64,000 nucleotides of DNA from assembly GCA_964036275.1 (NCBI GenBank), contig OZ038437.1, forward strand, positions 20,631,027 to 20,695,026. Reading direction: 5' to 3'. The notes under the pieces are model-generated. The model worked only from the letters and a program-made list of their open reading frames with translations. It did no database searches and was not told the origin of the DNA. Shown here piece by piece: positions 33,895 through 47,226 of the stretch (its first letter is position 1; every line of letters begins with the position of its first letter). A program made the translations under genes and the position numbers. This DNA is from Litoditis marina (Eukaryota > Nematoda > Chromadorea > Rhabditida > Rhabditidae).

Positions 33895-35533
33895 CTAGCG
33901 TGGTAAGCTATGTTTTACAACTTTATTTAAAGTTGTTACCGCGTTTCTTACTTAGTTTTGAACGTTTCAAACAGCTTCGAGTAGTTTAACGACTTGACGT
34001 CTTCTGGCCTTCAGAATCTTATCTGACGTGATCGTCACTTCGTGAAACAATGCAATCGTAACATTTTTGGACTCTTTCCTACTTGTTCTGAGAGTTTCAG
34101 AAAGTTTGAACGAAGTTCATTTCTGACGTCTTCTGACATTCTGAATATTACTCGTCGTTGCTTAGAATTCATACAGTCTTTACGTTTGGGTATACATTAC
34201 GTGTTGCGGTAGTTAGGAGCCTGAAATAAACTATTCGAAAGAACTTGACTTTTTTTGCTAGTGAAATGCTTGGTATGTGACGTCATCAATTGATGGTTTG
34301 ATCTTGAAACTTAAAACTACTGTAACTTGGTTCATTTTTCTCCGATGTGCCCCGTGTTTGACTTTTTGAGTTGTTCATGAGTAGTGGAATACAATGACAC
34401 TAAGTTTGAAGTTACACCTGTTTCCATAGCAATTTTAGGCCAAAATCATATTTATTGCGCTAAAAAAATTAATAGTTGACCTTTGACCTTAATGCTCTGG
34501 CAGTACAATCTTTATTTAATACTGGTCCTATCCTGTGAGTTTCAAGTCGTTCCGATCATTTAAACGATCAGGAGAGGCGTGGGAAAATGTTGAGTTCGAG
34601 GTAGCTTAAAAGTGAGCCTATTTGCGCCGTATATAGTACGGGTTGAACTTTTAAAACTTGAATAACTCGAGAACGGCTGGATGGTTTTGCTTAATTTTTC
34701 ACAATATTTGCCGGTCTATTGACCTTCGTCTATGGACAAAATTTGGGTCAAACTGCATGAGTTTGGCTGTTTCACTTTTTTCTAAAAAACCGTCTTAAAA
34801 AATTATTTTTGAGAAATTCAAAAATCTGTTACATACAAATCGTTTCAATTCTCTATGCGCATCTTATACACAAATCTCAGAGATTCAATCACATTTTGAA
34901 CATGTGCCCCACCGAAATGAATGAAATTTTTTGTTGATTTTTATCGACGCTTACAGAACACCCGTTATATGCGATAATGTTTATTACTCATAAAGTAGAG
35001 TACCTGACAATCAACTCTATACACTGTAAAAATTAGAAGACAAACAGTTCATGGGAACCTTCTTTTGTAGCCTCATTTATGAGGTACTATGTTTCATAAC
35101 GGAGATCACCAAAAATCGATATTTGATCTTTGATCTTTCATATTGCGAATGTATACTCAGTAGGTCATGACACATCTTGTGTCACAATATGAACAGATGA
35201 GGACCATTTTAAAACAGTTCGGAAATCTCAAAATGTTCCGGAAATTTCTCAAATTCGGAGGATGTTGCGAAATTTCCAACAATACTGAGCCAATAGAAGG
35301 GACTTCTGGAGAGTTCAACCAGCCAGAAAATAAAAAATCAATAAATCGATAGCATTGATTTTCCTTATGCACCGCGACCTTAAATTTTAGTGACATAATT
35401 GATGGTCATACTGTTAGGTCGCTATCGTTAAAAAGTGGATCCCGTACCGTACCGTACCGTTACGTCATTTAGTCATATTATCTATAGGGTGGTGACTAGC
35501 CGGTCCCGCGGCTAACGCCGCGGGCCCGTCTAC
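33895..35533 (+). repeat. Array unit 1 (tail A, internally deleted)
   Basis: It starts at CTAGCGTGG, abutting Helitron copy 2. In module II about 0.2 kb is missing between CCAGCCAGAAA and ATAAAAAATCAATAAATC near 35328, which removes the CCGGAAACGTTTCCGG palindrome. It ends with the variant hairpin (CCCGCGGC/GCCGCGGG) at 35496-35533. Confidence 0.85.
35496..35533. repeat. Variant CTAG hairpin with paired base change
   Basis: The left arm reads GGTCCCGCGGC and the right arm GCCGCGGGCCC, where other units have GGTCACGCGGC and GCCGCGTGCCC. The A-T pair has become C-G on both sides, so pairing is retained. The right boundary reads CTAC instead of CTAG. Confidence 0.8.
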
Positions 35534-37206
35534 CTGGGGGGGAGACCCCCCCAGACCCCCCTACGCTCACAGTTATTTAGTATGTTGTAAAATGTAACAA
35601 TTTTTTGAATTTAATGTAGGTCATAAAAAATCAATAAATCGATATTATCGATTTTCCTCAGACACCACAACCTTAGAATTCTATGGTAGTTCTTACCTCC
35701 AAGTCTCGAAGCTATTACGGATAACCTGACTTTTTTGCTAGTGAAATGCTTGGTATGTGACGTCATCAATTGATGGTTTGATCTTGAAAGTTAAAACCAC
35801 TGTAACTTGGTTCATTTTTCTCCGATGTATCCCGTGTTTGACTTTCTGAGTTGTTCATGAGTAGTGGAATACAATGACACTAAGCTTGAAGTTACATCTA
35901 TTTCCATAGCAATTTTAGGCCAAAATCATATTTATTGCGCTAAAAAAATCAATAGTTGACCTTTGACCTTAATGTTCTGGCAGTACAATCTTTATCCAAT
36001 ACTGGTTCTGTCCTATGAGTTTCAAATCGTTCCCATCATTGAGACGGTCAGGAGAGGCGTGGGAAAATGTTGAGTCCGAGGTAGCTTAAAAGTGAGCCTA
36101 TTTGCGCCGTATATAGTACGGGTTGGACTTTTGAAACTTGAATAACTTGAGAACGGCTGAATGGTTTTGCTTCATTTTTCATATACTTTGCCGGTCTACT
36201 GACCTCTGTCTATGGACAAAATTTGGGTCAGACAGCATGAGTTTGGCTGTTTCACTTTTTTCTAAAAAATCGTTTTAAAAAATTAATTTTGAGAAATTCA
36301 AAAATCTGTTACGTACAAAATGTTTTAATTCCTTATGCGCATCTAATACACAAATCTCAGAATATCAATCATATTTTGAACATGCGCCCCACCTAAATGA
36401 ATGACATTTTTTGTTGATTTTTTATGAACGCTTACAGAATACCCGTCATATGATATAATGATTATTGCTTATAAACTTAAGTACCTGACAATCAATTGTC
36501 TGCAATATAAAAATTAGAAGATAAATGGTTGATAGGAACCTTCTTTTGTAGCCTTCTTTATGAGGTACTATGTTTCATTCTGGAGATCACCAAAAATCGA
36601 TACTTGATCTTTGATCCTTCATATTGCGAATGTATACTCAGTAGGTCATGACACATCTCGTGCCACAATATGAACAGATGAGGATCATTTTAAAACAGTT
36701 CGGAAATCCCAAAAAGTTCCGGAAATTTCTCAAATCCGGAGGAAGTTGCGAAATTCCTGACGATATTGAGCCAACAGTAGTGACTTCTGAAGAGTTCAAC
36801 CAGCAAGAAGTTTGACGTTCATATCTACAACATACGCGGTATGAGGAATGAAAGTAGCAAAAAATTGTACTTTTTTCTAATTCATGTAACTCTTTCCGGA
36901 AACGTTTCCGGCAAAAAGTGATCGATTGAAACATTTGTCTTCAGAAGACAGGCTTTCATGTGCAGTATCTCCGAAATTCTGCTCTCCAACTTAGGGCCTT
37001 AAAAAATCAATAAATCAATAGCATTGATTTTCCTTAGACACCGCGACCTTAGATTTTAGTGACATAATTGAGGGTCATGGTTAGAAGTTGTTTAGGAACA
37101 AAAGTTGGGCGTCACGTTACGTTACGTTATGTTACGTTATATTAGCATCTGTAGTATAGTAAGGGTGACTAGCCGGTCACGCGGCTCACGCCGCGTGCCC
37201 GTCTAG
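35534..37206 (+). repeat. Array unit 2 (tail C, short subtype)
   Basis: A long G/C palindrome opens it, followed by a short tail that contains a degenerate copy of the ATCAATAAATCGATATTATCGATTTT block normally found at the end of module II. Module II is a distinct subtype (CATGCGCCCCACCTAAATG, ATATTAGCATCTGTAGTATAG). Unit 14 is the only other member of this subtype. Confidence 0.85.
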
Positions 37207-37225
37207 CTGGGGGGAGACCCCCCAG
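37207..37225. repeat. Perfect G6/C6 palindrome opening tail B
   Basis: CTGGGGGG-AGA-CCCCCCAG pairs over 8 bp with a 3-nt loop and is followed by another C6 run. Equivalent elements open units 5, 9 and 12, and a G7/C7 form opens units 2 and 14. Confidence 0.85.
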
Positions 37226-39021
37226 ACCCCCCACGCGTGTAGTCATTTAGAGTTATTTAGATTAACTTTTTTGGTTTCATGACAACTTGGGTTGTGACGT
37301 CTTCTGGCCTTCAGAATCCTATGTGTCGTTGACGTTACATCGTGAAACATTGTCGTCATGACATCGTTGTCACTAATGGTACTTGTTCTGAGAGTTTCAA
37401 TACTCTATGGCATTGTTTGTATTTGACGTCTTCTAGCCTTCTGAATATTTTTCGTCGTTACTTAGAATTCATATAGTCTTCACCTATGAGTATGATTTAC
37501 GGTTTGCAATAGCTTAGAGCCCAAAAGGAACTATTAAAAAGAGCTTGACTTTTTTGCTAGTGAAATGCTTGGTATGTGACGTCATCAATTGATGGTTTGA
37601 TCTTGAAACTTAAAACTACTGTAACTTGGTTCACTTTGCTCCGATGTATCCCGTGTTTGATTTTTTGAGTTGTTCATGAGTAGTGGAATACAACGCCACT
37701 AAATTTGAAATTACATCTATCTTCACAACGATTTTAGGTCAAAATCATATTTAATGCGCTAAAAAAATCAATAATTGACCTTTGACCTTAATGTTCTGGC
37801 AGTACAATCTTTATCCAATACTGGTCCTGTCCTATGAGTTTCAAGTCGTTCCCATCATTTAGACGGTCAGGAGAGGCGTGGGAAAATGTTGAGTCCGAGG
37901 TAGCTTAAAAATGAGCCTATTTGCGCCGTATATAGTACGGGTTGGACTTTTAAAACTTGAATAACTCGAGAATGGCTGAATGGTTTTGCTTAATTTTTTA
38001 CAATATTTGCCGGTCTATCGACCTTCGTCTATGGACGAAATTTGGGTCATACTGCATGAGTTTGGCTGTTTCACTTTTTTCTAAAAAAAACGTATTAAAA
38101 AATTATTTTTGAGAAATTCAAAAATCTGTTACATACAAATTGTTTCAATTTTTTATGCGCATCTTATACACAAATCTCAGAGATTCAATCACATTTTGAA
38201 CATGTGCCCCACCGAAATGAATGAATTTTTTTGTTGATTTTTATCAACGCTTACAGAACACCCGTCATATGATATAATGTTTATTGCTTATAAAGTTGAG
38301 TACCTGACAATCAACTCTATACAGTATAGGAATTAGAAGACAAATGGTTCATGGGAACCTTCTTTTGTAGCCTCATTTATGAGATACTACGTTTCATACT
38401 GGAGATCACCAAAAATCGATACTTGATCTTTGATCTTTCATATTGCGAATGTATACTCAGTAGGTCATGACACATCTTGTGTCACAATATGAACATTCAA
38501 GGACCATTTTAAAACAGTTCGGAAATCCCGAAATGTTCCGGGAATTTCTCAAATCCGGAGGAAGTTGCGAAATTTTCCACGATATTGAGCCAAAAGAAAG
38601 GACTTCTGGAGAGTTCAACCAGCCAGAAAATTTGAGGTCATATCATCAACATGGGCGGTATGAGGAATGAAAGTAGTAAAAAATTGTACTTTTTTCTAAT
38701 TCATGTAACTCTTTCCGGAAACGTTTCCGGCAAAAAGCGCTCGATGAAAACATTTGTCTTCAGAATACAGGCTTTCATGTGGAGTATCTCCAAAATTTCA
38801 CTCTCCAACTTAAGGCCTTAAAAAATCAATAAATCGATAGCATTGATTTTCCTTAGACACCGCGACCTTAGATTTTAGTGACATAATTGATGGTCATACT
38901 GGTTAGTGCTCATCGTTCAGGTCATGGTCTCGTACCGTCCCGTCCCGTCACGTCATTTAGTCATATTATGTATAGGGTGGTGACTAGCCGGTCACGCGGC
39001 TCACGCCGCGTGCCCGTCTAG
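37207..39021 (+). repeat. Array unit 3 (tail B)
   Basis: Tail B opens with the perfect palindrome CTGGGGGG-AGA-CCCCCCAG at 37207-37225. Its module I is a diverged relative of the type A module. The hairpin at 38984-39021 closes the unit. Confidence 0.85.
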
Positions 39022-40856
39022 CGTGCATGTTAGCTATGTTTTGCAACTTTACTTACAGTTGTTGTCACGTTTCTTACTTTTTTTTGAACGTTTCAAACAG
39101 CTTCGAATAGTTTGACGACTTGACGTCTTCTGGCCTTCTGAATCTTATCTGACGTGATCGTCACTTCGTGAAACAATGTAATCGTAACATTTTTGGACTA
39201 TTTCCTACTTGTTCTGCGAGTTTCAGAAAGTTTGAACGAAGTTCATTTCTGACGTCTTCTGACATTCTGAATATTACTCGTCGTTACTTAGAATTCATAT
39301 AGTCTTCACCTATGAGTATGATCTACGGTTTGAAGTAGCTTGGAGCCCAAGAGGAACTATTAAAAAGAACTTGACTTTTTTGCTAGTGAAATGCTTGGTA
39401 TGTGACGTCATCAATTGATGGTTTGATCTTGAAACTTAAAACTACTGTAACTTGGTTCATTTTTCTCCGATGTATCCCGTGTTTGATTTTTTGAGTTGTT
39501 CATGAGTAGTGGAATACAGTAACACTAAGTTTGAAGTTACATCTGTTTCCATAGCAATTTTAGGCCAAAATCATATTTATTGCGCTAAAAAAATCAATAG
39601 TTGACCTTTGACCTTAATGCTCTGGCAGTACAATCTTTATTCAATACTGGTCCTGTCCTATAACTTTCAAGTCGTTCCGATCATTTAGACGGTCAGGAGA
39701 GGCGTGGGAAAATGTTGAGTCCGAGGTAGCTTAAAAGTGAGCCTATTTGCGCCGTATATAGTACGGGTTGGACTTTTAAAACTTGAATAACTCGAGAACG
39801 GCTGAACGGTTTTGCTTAATTTTTCACAATATTTGCCGGTCTATTGACCTTCGTCTATGGACAATATTTGGGTCATACTGCATGAGTTTGGCTGTTTCAC
39901 TTTTTTCTAAAAAAACGTATTAAAAAATTATTTTCGAGAAATTCAAAAATCTGTTACATACAAATTGTTTTAATTTTTCATGCGCATCCTATACACAAAT
40001 CTCAGAGATTCAATCACATTTTGAACATGTGCCCCACCAAAATGAATGAAATTTTCTGTTAATTTTTATCAACGCTCACAGAACACCCATCACATGATAG
40101 AATGTTTATTGCTTATAAAGTTGAGTACCTGACAATCAACTCTATACACTATAGAAATTAGAAGACAAATGATTCATGGGAACCTTCTTTTGTAGCCTCT
40201 TTTATGAGGTACTACATTTCATAACGGAGATCACCAAAAATCGATACTTGATCTTTGATCTTTCATATTACAAATGTATACTCGGTAGGTCATGACACAT
40301 CTTGTGTCACAATATGAACAGATGATGACCATTTTAAAACAGTTCGGAAATCTCAAAAAGTTCCGGAAATTTCTCAAATCCGGAGGAAGTTGCGAAATTT
40401 TCCACGATATTGAGCCAAAAGAAGGGACTTCTGGAGAGTTCAACCAGCCAGAAATTTTAAGGTCATATCATCAACATGGGCGGTATGAGGAATGAAAGTA
40501 GCAAAAAATTGTACTTTTTTCTAATTCATGTAACTGTTTCCGGAAACGTTTCCGGCAAAAAGCGCTCGATGGAAACATTCGGCTCCAGAATACAGGCTTT
40601 CATATGGAGTATCTTCGAAAATTCACTCTCCATCTTAAGGCCTTAAAAAATCAATAAATCGATATCATTGATTTTCATTAGACACCACGACCTTAGATTT
40701 TAGTGACATAATTGATGGTCATACTGTTAGGTCGCTATCATTAAAAAGTGGATCCCGTTACGTTACGTTACGTTATGTACCGTCACGTCATTTAGCACGA
40801 TTATCTATAGGGTGGTGACTAGCCGGTCACGCGGCTCACGCCGCGTGCCCGTCTAG
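39022..40856 (+). repeat. Array unit 4 (tail A)
   Basis: The first 0.94 kb is almost base-identical to unit 15 (offset 18,765 bp), then identity drops near 39965. It ends with the hairpin at 40819-40856. The pentamer tract is mainly CGTTA. Confidence 0.85.
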
Positions 40857-42670
40857 CTGGGGGGAGACCCCCCAGACCCCCCACGCGTGTAGTCATTTCA
40901 AGTTGTTTAGATTAACTTTTTTGGTTCCATGACAACTTGAGTTGTGACGTCTTCTGGCCTTCAGAATCCTATGTGTCGTTGACGTTACATCGTGAAACAT
41001 TGTTGTTATGACATCGTTGTCAGTAATGGTACTTGTTCTGAGAGTTTCAATACTCTATGGCATTGTTTGTATTTGACGTCTTCTAGCCTTCTGAATATTA
41101 CTCGTCGTTACTTAGAATTCATATAGTCTTCACCTATGAGTATGATCTACGGTTTGCAATAGCTTGGAGCCCAAGAAGAACTATTAAAAATAACTTAACT
41201 TTTTTGCTAGTGAAATGCTTGGTATGTGACGTCATCAATTGATGGTTTGATCTTGAAAGTTAAAACTACTGTAACTTGGTTCATTTTTCTCCGATGTGCC
41301 CCGTGTTTGACTTTTTGAGTTGTGCATGAGTAGTGGAATACAATGACATTAAGTTTGAAGTTACATCTATTTCCATAGCAATTTTAGGCCAAAATCATAT
41401 TTATTGCGCTAAAAATATCAATGGTTGACCTTTGACCTTAATGCTCTGGCAGTACAATCTTTATTCAATACTGGTCCTGTCCTATGAGTTTCAAGTCGTT
41501 CCGATCATTTAGACGATCAGGAGAGGCGTGGGAAAATGTTGAGTCCGAGGTAGCTTAAAAGTGAGCCTATTTGCGCCGTATATAGTACGGGTTGGACTTT
41601 TAAAACTTGAATAACTCGAGAACGGCTGAATGGTTTTGCCTAATTTTTCACATTATTTGCCGGTCTATTGACCTTCGTCTATGGACGAAATTTGGGTCAT
41701 ACTGCATGAGTTTGGCTGTTTCACTTTTTTCTAAAATTACGTCTTAAAAAATTATTTTTGAGAAATTCGAAAATCTGTCACATACAAATTGTTTTAATTC
41801 TGTATGCGCATCTTATACACAAATCTCAGAGATTCAATCACATTTTGAACATATGCCCCACCAAAATGAATGAAATTTTTTGTTGATTTTTATCGACGCT
41901 TACAGAACACCCGCTATATGTGATAATGTTTATTACTCATAAAGTAGAGTACCTGACAATCAACTCTAAACACTGTAGTAATAAGAAGACAAATAGTTCA
42001 TGGGAACCTTCTTTTGTAGCCTCATTTATGAGGTACTACATTTCATGACGGAGATCACCAAAAATCGATACTTGATCTCTGATCTTTCATATTACAAATA
42101 TATACTCAGTTGGTCATGACACATCTTGTGCCACAATATGAACAGATGAGGATCATTTTAAAACAGTTCGGAAATCTCAAAAAGTCCCGGAAATTTCTCA
42201 AATCCGGAGGAAGTTGCGAAATTTTCCACGATATTGAGCCAATAGAAGGGACTTCTGGAGAGTTCAACCAGCTAGAAAATTTGAGGTCATATCATCAACA
42301 TGAGCGGTATGAGGAATGAAAGTAGCAAAAAATTGTACTTTTTTCTAATTCATGTAACTGTTTCCGGAAACGTTTCCGGCAAAAAGCGCTCGACAGAAAC
42401 AATCAACTTCAGAATACAGGCTTTCATGTGCAGTATCTCTGAAATTTCGCTCTCCAACTTAAGGCCTTAAAAAATCAATAAATCGATAGCATTGATTTTC
42501 CTTAGACACCGCGACCTTAGATTTTAGTGACATAATTGATGGTCATGCTGTTAGGTCGCTATCATTGAAAAGTGGATCCCGTTATGTACCGTACCGTCCC
42601 GTCATTTAGTCGAGTTATGTATAGGGTGGTGACTAGCCGGTCACGCGGCTCACGCCGCGTGCCCGTCTAG
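40857..42670 (+). repeat. Array unit 5 (tail B)
   Basis: It is a full-length unit with the B palindrome at its start and the hairpin at 42633-42670. Module II carries an intact 67-codon frame. Confidence 0.85.
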
Positions 42671-44452
42671 CGTGCATGTTAGCTATGTTTTGCACCTTAA
42701 TTTAGGGTTGTTATCACGTTTCTTACTTTTTTTTGAACGTTCCAAACTGCTTTGAGTAGTTTGACGACTTGACGTTTTCTGGCCTTCAGAATCTTATCTA
42801 ACGTGATCGTCACTTCGTGAAACAATGCAGTCGTAACATTTTTGGACTCTTTCCTACTTGTTCTGAGAGTTTCAGAAAGTTTGAACGAAGTTCATTTCTG
42901 ACGTCTTCTGACATTCTGAATATTACTCGTCGTTGCTTAGAATTCAAACAGTCTTCACGTTTAAGTATACATAACGTGTTGCGGTAGTTAAAAGCCTGAG
43001 AGAAACTAATCTAAAGAATTTGACTTTTTTGCTAGTGAAATGCTTGGTATGTGACGTCACCAATTGATGGTTTGATCTTGAAACTTAAAACTACTGTAAC
43101 TTGGTTCATTTTTCTCCGATATACCCCGTGTTTCACTTTTTGAGTTGTTCATGAGTAGTGAAATACAATGACCATAAATTTGAAGTTACATCTATTTCCA
43201 TAGCAGTTTTAGCACAAAATCATATTTATTGCGCTAAAAAAATCAATAATTGACATTTGACCTTAATGTTCTGGCAGTACAATCTCTATCCAATACCGGT
43301 CCTGCCCTATGAGTTTCAAGTCATTCCGATCATTTAGACGGTCAGGAGAAGCGTGGGAAAATGTTGAGTCCGGGGTAGCTTAAAAGTGAGCCTATTTGCG
43401 CCGTATGTAGTACGGGTTAAACTTTTAAAACTTGAATAACTCGAGAACGGCTGAATGGTTTTGCTTGATTTTTCACAATATTTGCCGGTCTATTGACCTT
43501 CGTCTATGGGCAGAATTTGGGTCATACTGCATGAGTTTGGCTGTTTCACTTTTTTCTAAAAAAACGTCTTAAAAAATTATTTTTGGGAAATTCAAAAATC
43601 TGTCACATACAAGTTGTTTCAATTCTTTATGCGCATCTTATACACAAATCTCAGAGATTCAATCACATTTTGAACATGTGCCCCACCGAAATGAATGAAT
43701 TTTTTTGTTGATTTTTATCAACGCTTACAGAACACCCGTTCTATGATATAATGTTTATTGCTTGAGAAGTAAAGTACCTGACAATCAACTCTATACAATA
43801 TAAAAATTAGAGAACAAATGGTTCATGGGAACCTTCTTTTGTAGCCTCATTTGTGAGGTACTAAGTTTCATACTGGAGATCACCAAAAATCGATACTTGA
43901 TCTTTGATCTTTCATATTGCGAATGTATACTCAGTAGGTCATGACACATCTTGTGCCACAATATGAACAGATGAGAACCATTTTAAAACAGTTCGGAAAT
44001 CTCAAAATGTTCCGGAAATTTCTCAAATCCGGAGGCTGTTGCGAAATTTTCCACGATATCGAGCCAAAAGAAGGGACTTCTGGAGAGTTCAACCAGCCAG
44101 AAATTTTAAGGTCATATCATCAACATGGGCGGTATGAGGAATGAAAGTAGCAAAAAATTGTACTTTTTTCTAATTCATGTAACTGTTTCCGGAAACGTTT
44201 CCGGCAAAAAGTGCTCGACAGAAACAATCAACTTCAGAATACAGGCTTTCATGTGAAGTATCTCCGAAATTTCACTGTCCAACTTAGGGCCTTAAAAAAT
44301 CAATAAATCGATAGCATTGATTTTCCTTAGACACCACGACCTTAGATTTTAGTGACACAATTAATGGTCATACTGGTTAGTGTTGATTGTTCCGTGCCGG
44401 GTCCCGTTACGTACCGTCCCGTCATTTAGTCATATTATCTATAGGGTGGTGA
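42671..44452 (+). repeat. Array unit 6 (tail A, no closing hairpin)
   Basis: It runs to TATAGGGTGGTGA at about 44452 and then jumps directly into another module II (TTGGCTGTTTCAC), so the hairpin and a module I are missing. Confidence 0.85.
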
Positions 44453-45406
44453 TTGGCTGTTTCACTTTTTTCTAAAAAAACGTCTTAAAAAATTATTTTT
44501 GGGAAATTCAAAAATCTGTCACATACAAGTTGTTTCAATTCTTTATGCGCATCTTATACACAAATCTCAGAGATTCAATCACATTTTGAACATGTGCCCC
44601 ACCGAAATGAATGAATTTTTTTGTTGATTTTTATCAACGCTTACAGAACACCCGTTCTATGATATAATGTTTATTGCTTGAGAAGTAAAGTACCTGACAA
44701 TCAACTCTATACAATATAAAAATTAGAGAACAAATGGTTCATGGGAACCTTCTTTTGTAGCCTCATTTGTGAGGTACTAAGTTTCATACTGGAGATCACC
44801 AAAAATCGATACTTGATCTTTGATCTTTCATATTGCGAATGTATACTCAGTAGGTCATGACACATCTTGTGCCACAATATGAACAGATGAGAACCATTTT
44901 AAAACAGTTCGGAAATCTCAAAATGTTCCGGAAATTTCTCAAATCCGGAGGCTGTTGCGAAATTTTCCACGATATCGAGCCAAAAGAAGGGACTTCTGGA
45001 GAGTTCAACCAGCCAGAAATTTTAAGGTCATATCATCAACATGGGCGGTATGAGGAATGAAAGTAGCAAAAAATTGTACTTTTTTCTAATTCATGTAACT
45101 GTTTCCGGAAACGTTTCCGGCAAAAAGTGCTCGACAGAAACAATCAACTTCAGAATACAGGCTTTCATGTGAAGTATCTCCGAAATTTCACTGTCCAACT
45201 TAGGGCCTTAAAAAATCAATAAATCGATAGCATTGATTTTCCTTAGACACCACGACCTTAGATTTTAGTGACACAATTAATGGTCATACTGGTTAGTGTT
45301 GATTGTTCCGTGCCGGGTCCCGTTACGTACCGTCCCGTCATTTAGTCATATTATCTATAGGGTGGTGACTAGCCGGTCACGCGGCTCACGCCGCGTGCAC
45401 GTCTAG
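44453..45406 (+). repeat. Array unit 7: exact 916-bp duplicate of module II
   Basis: 44453-45367 repeats 43537-44451 at a fixed offset of 916 bp with no difference that I saw, then continues into the hairpin at 45369-45406. The duplicated block is one module, from the CTGTTTCAC opening to the edge of the hairpin. Confidence 0.9.
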
Positions 45407-47226
45407 CGTGCATGTTAGCTATGTTTTGCACCTTTATTCAAAGTTGTTACCACGTTTCTTACTTTTTTTTGAACGTTTCAAACTGCTTTGAGTAGTTTGA
45501 TGACTTGACGTCTTCTGGCCTTCAGAATCTTATCTGACGTGATCGTCACTTCGTGAAACAATGTAATCGTAACATTGTTGGACTTTTTCCTCCTTGTTCT
45601 GAGAGTTTCAGAAAGTTTGAACGAAGTTCATTTTTGACGTCTTCTAGCCTTCTGAATATTACTCGTCGTTACTTAGAATTTACATAGTTTTCACGTATGA
45701 GTATACATTACGTGTTGCGGTAGATAGGAGCCTGAAAGAAGTTATTCGAAAGAACTTGACTTTTTTGCTAGTGAAATGCTTGGTATGTGACGTCATCAAT
45801 TGATGGTTTGATCTTGAAAGTTAAAACTACTGTAACTTGGTTCAGTTTGCTCCGATGTATCCCGTGTTTGATTTTTTGAGTTGTTCATGAGTAGTGGAAT
45901 ACAATGACATTAAGCTAGTAATTTTATGTATCTCCATAGCAATTTTAGGCCAAAATCATATTTAATGCGCTCAAAAAATCAATAATTGACCTTTGACCTT
46001 AATGCTTCGGCAGTACAATCTTCATCCAATACTGGTCCTGCCCTATGAGTTTCAAGTCATTCCGATCATTTAGACGGTCAGGAGAGGCGTGGGAAAATGT
46101 TGAGTCCGAGGTAGCTTAAAAGTGAGCCTATTTGCGCCGTATATAGTACGGGTTGAACTTTTAAAACTTGGATAACTCGAGAACGGCTGAATGGTTTTGC
46201 CTAATTTTTTACAATATTTGCCGGTCTATTGACCTTCGTCTATGGACGAAATTTGGGTCATACTGCATGAGTTTGGCTGTTTCACTTTTTTCTAAAAAAA
46301 CGTCTTAAAAAATTATTTTTGAGAAATTCAAAAATCTGTCACATACAAATTGTTTAAATCCTTTATGCGCATCTTATACACAAATCTCAGAGATTCAATC
46401 ACATTTTGAACATGTGCCCCACCGGAATGAATGAAATTTTTTGTTAATTTTTATCAACGCTCACAGAACACCCATTATATGCTGTAATGTTCATTGCTCG
46501 AGAAGTAAAGTATTTGACAATCAACTCTATACAGTATAGAAATATGAAGACATATAATTGATGGGAACCTTCTTTTGTAGCCTCATTTATGAGGTACTAT
46601 GTTTCATAACGGAGATCACCAAAAATCGATACTTGATCTTTGATCTTTCATATTACAAATGTATACTCAGTAGGTCATGACACATCTTGTGCCGGAATAT
46701 GAATAGATAAGGACCATTTTGAAACAGTTCGGAAATCCCAAAATGTTCCGGAAATTTCTCAAATCCGGAGGAAGTTGCGAAATTTTCCACGATATTGAGC
46801 CAATAGAAGGGACTTCTGGAGAGTTCAACCAGCTAGAGAATTTGAGGTCATATCATCAACATGGGCGGTATGAGGAATGAAAGTAGCAAAAAATTGTACT
46901 TTTTTCTAATTCATGTAACTCTTTCCGGAAACGTTTCCGGCAAAAAGTGCTCGACAGAAACAATCATCTTCAGAATACAGGCTTTCATGTGGAGTATCTC
47001 CGAAATTTCACTGTCCAACTTAAGGCCTTAAAAAATCAATAAATCGATAGCATTGATTTTCCTTAGACACCACGACCTTAGATTTTAGTGACACAATTAA
47101 TGGTCATACTGGTTAGTGCTGATTGTTCCGTGCCGGGTCCCGTTACGTACCGTCCCGTCATTTAGTCATATTATCTATAGGGTGGTGACTAGCCGGTCAC
47201 GCGGCTTACGCCGCGTGCCCGTCTAG
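45407..47226 (+). repeat. Array unit 8 (tail A)
   Basis: It is a full-length unit. Module I matches those of units 10 and 16 closely (CACCTTTATTCAAAGTTG). The 67-codon frame is broken by an early TAG (GAATATGAATAGATAAG near 46695). The hairpin is at 47189-47226. Confidence 0.85.
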
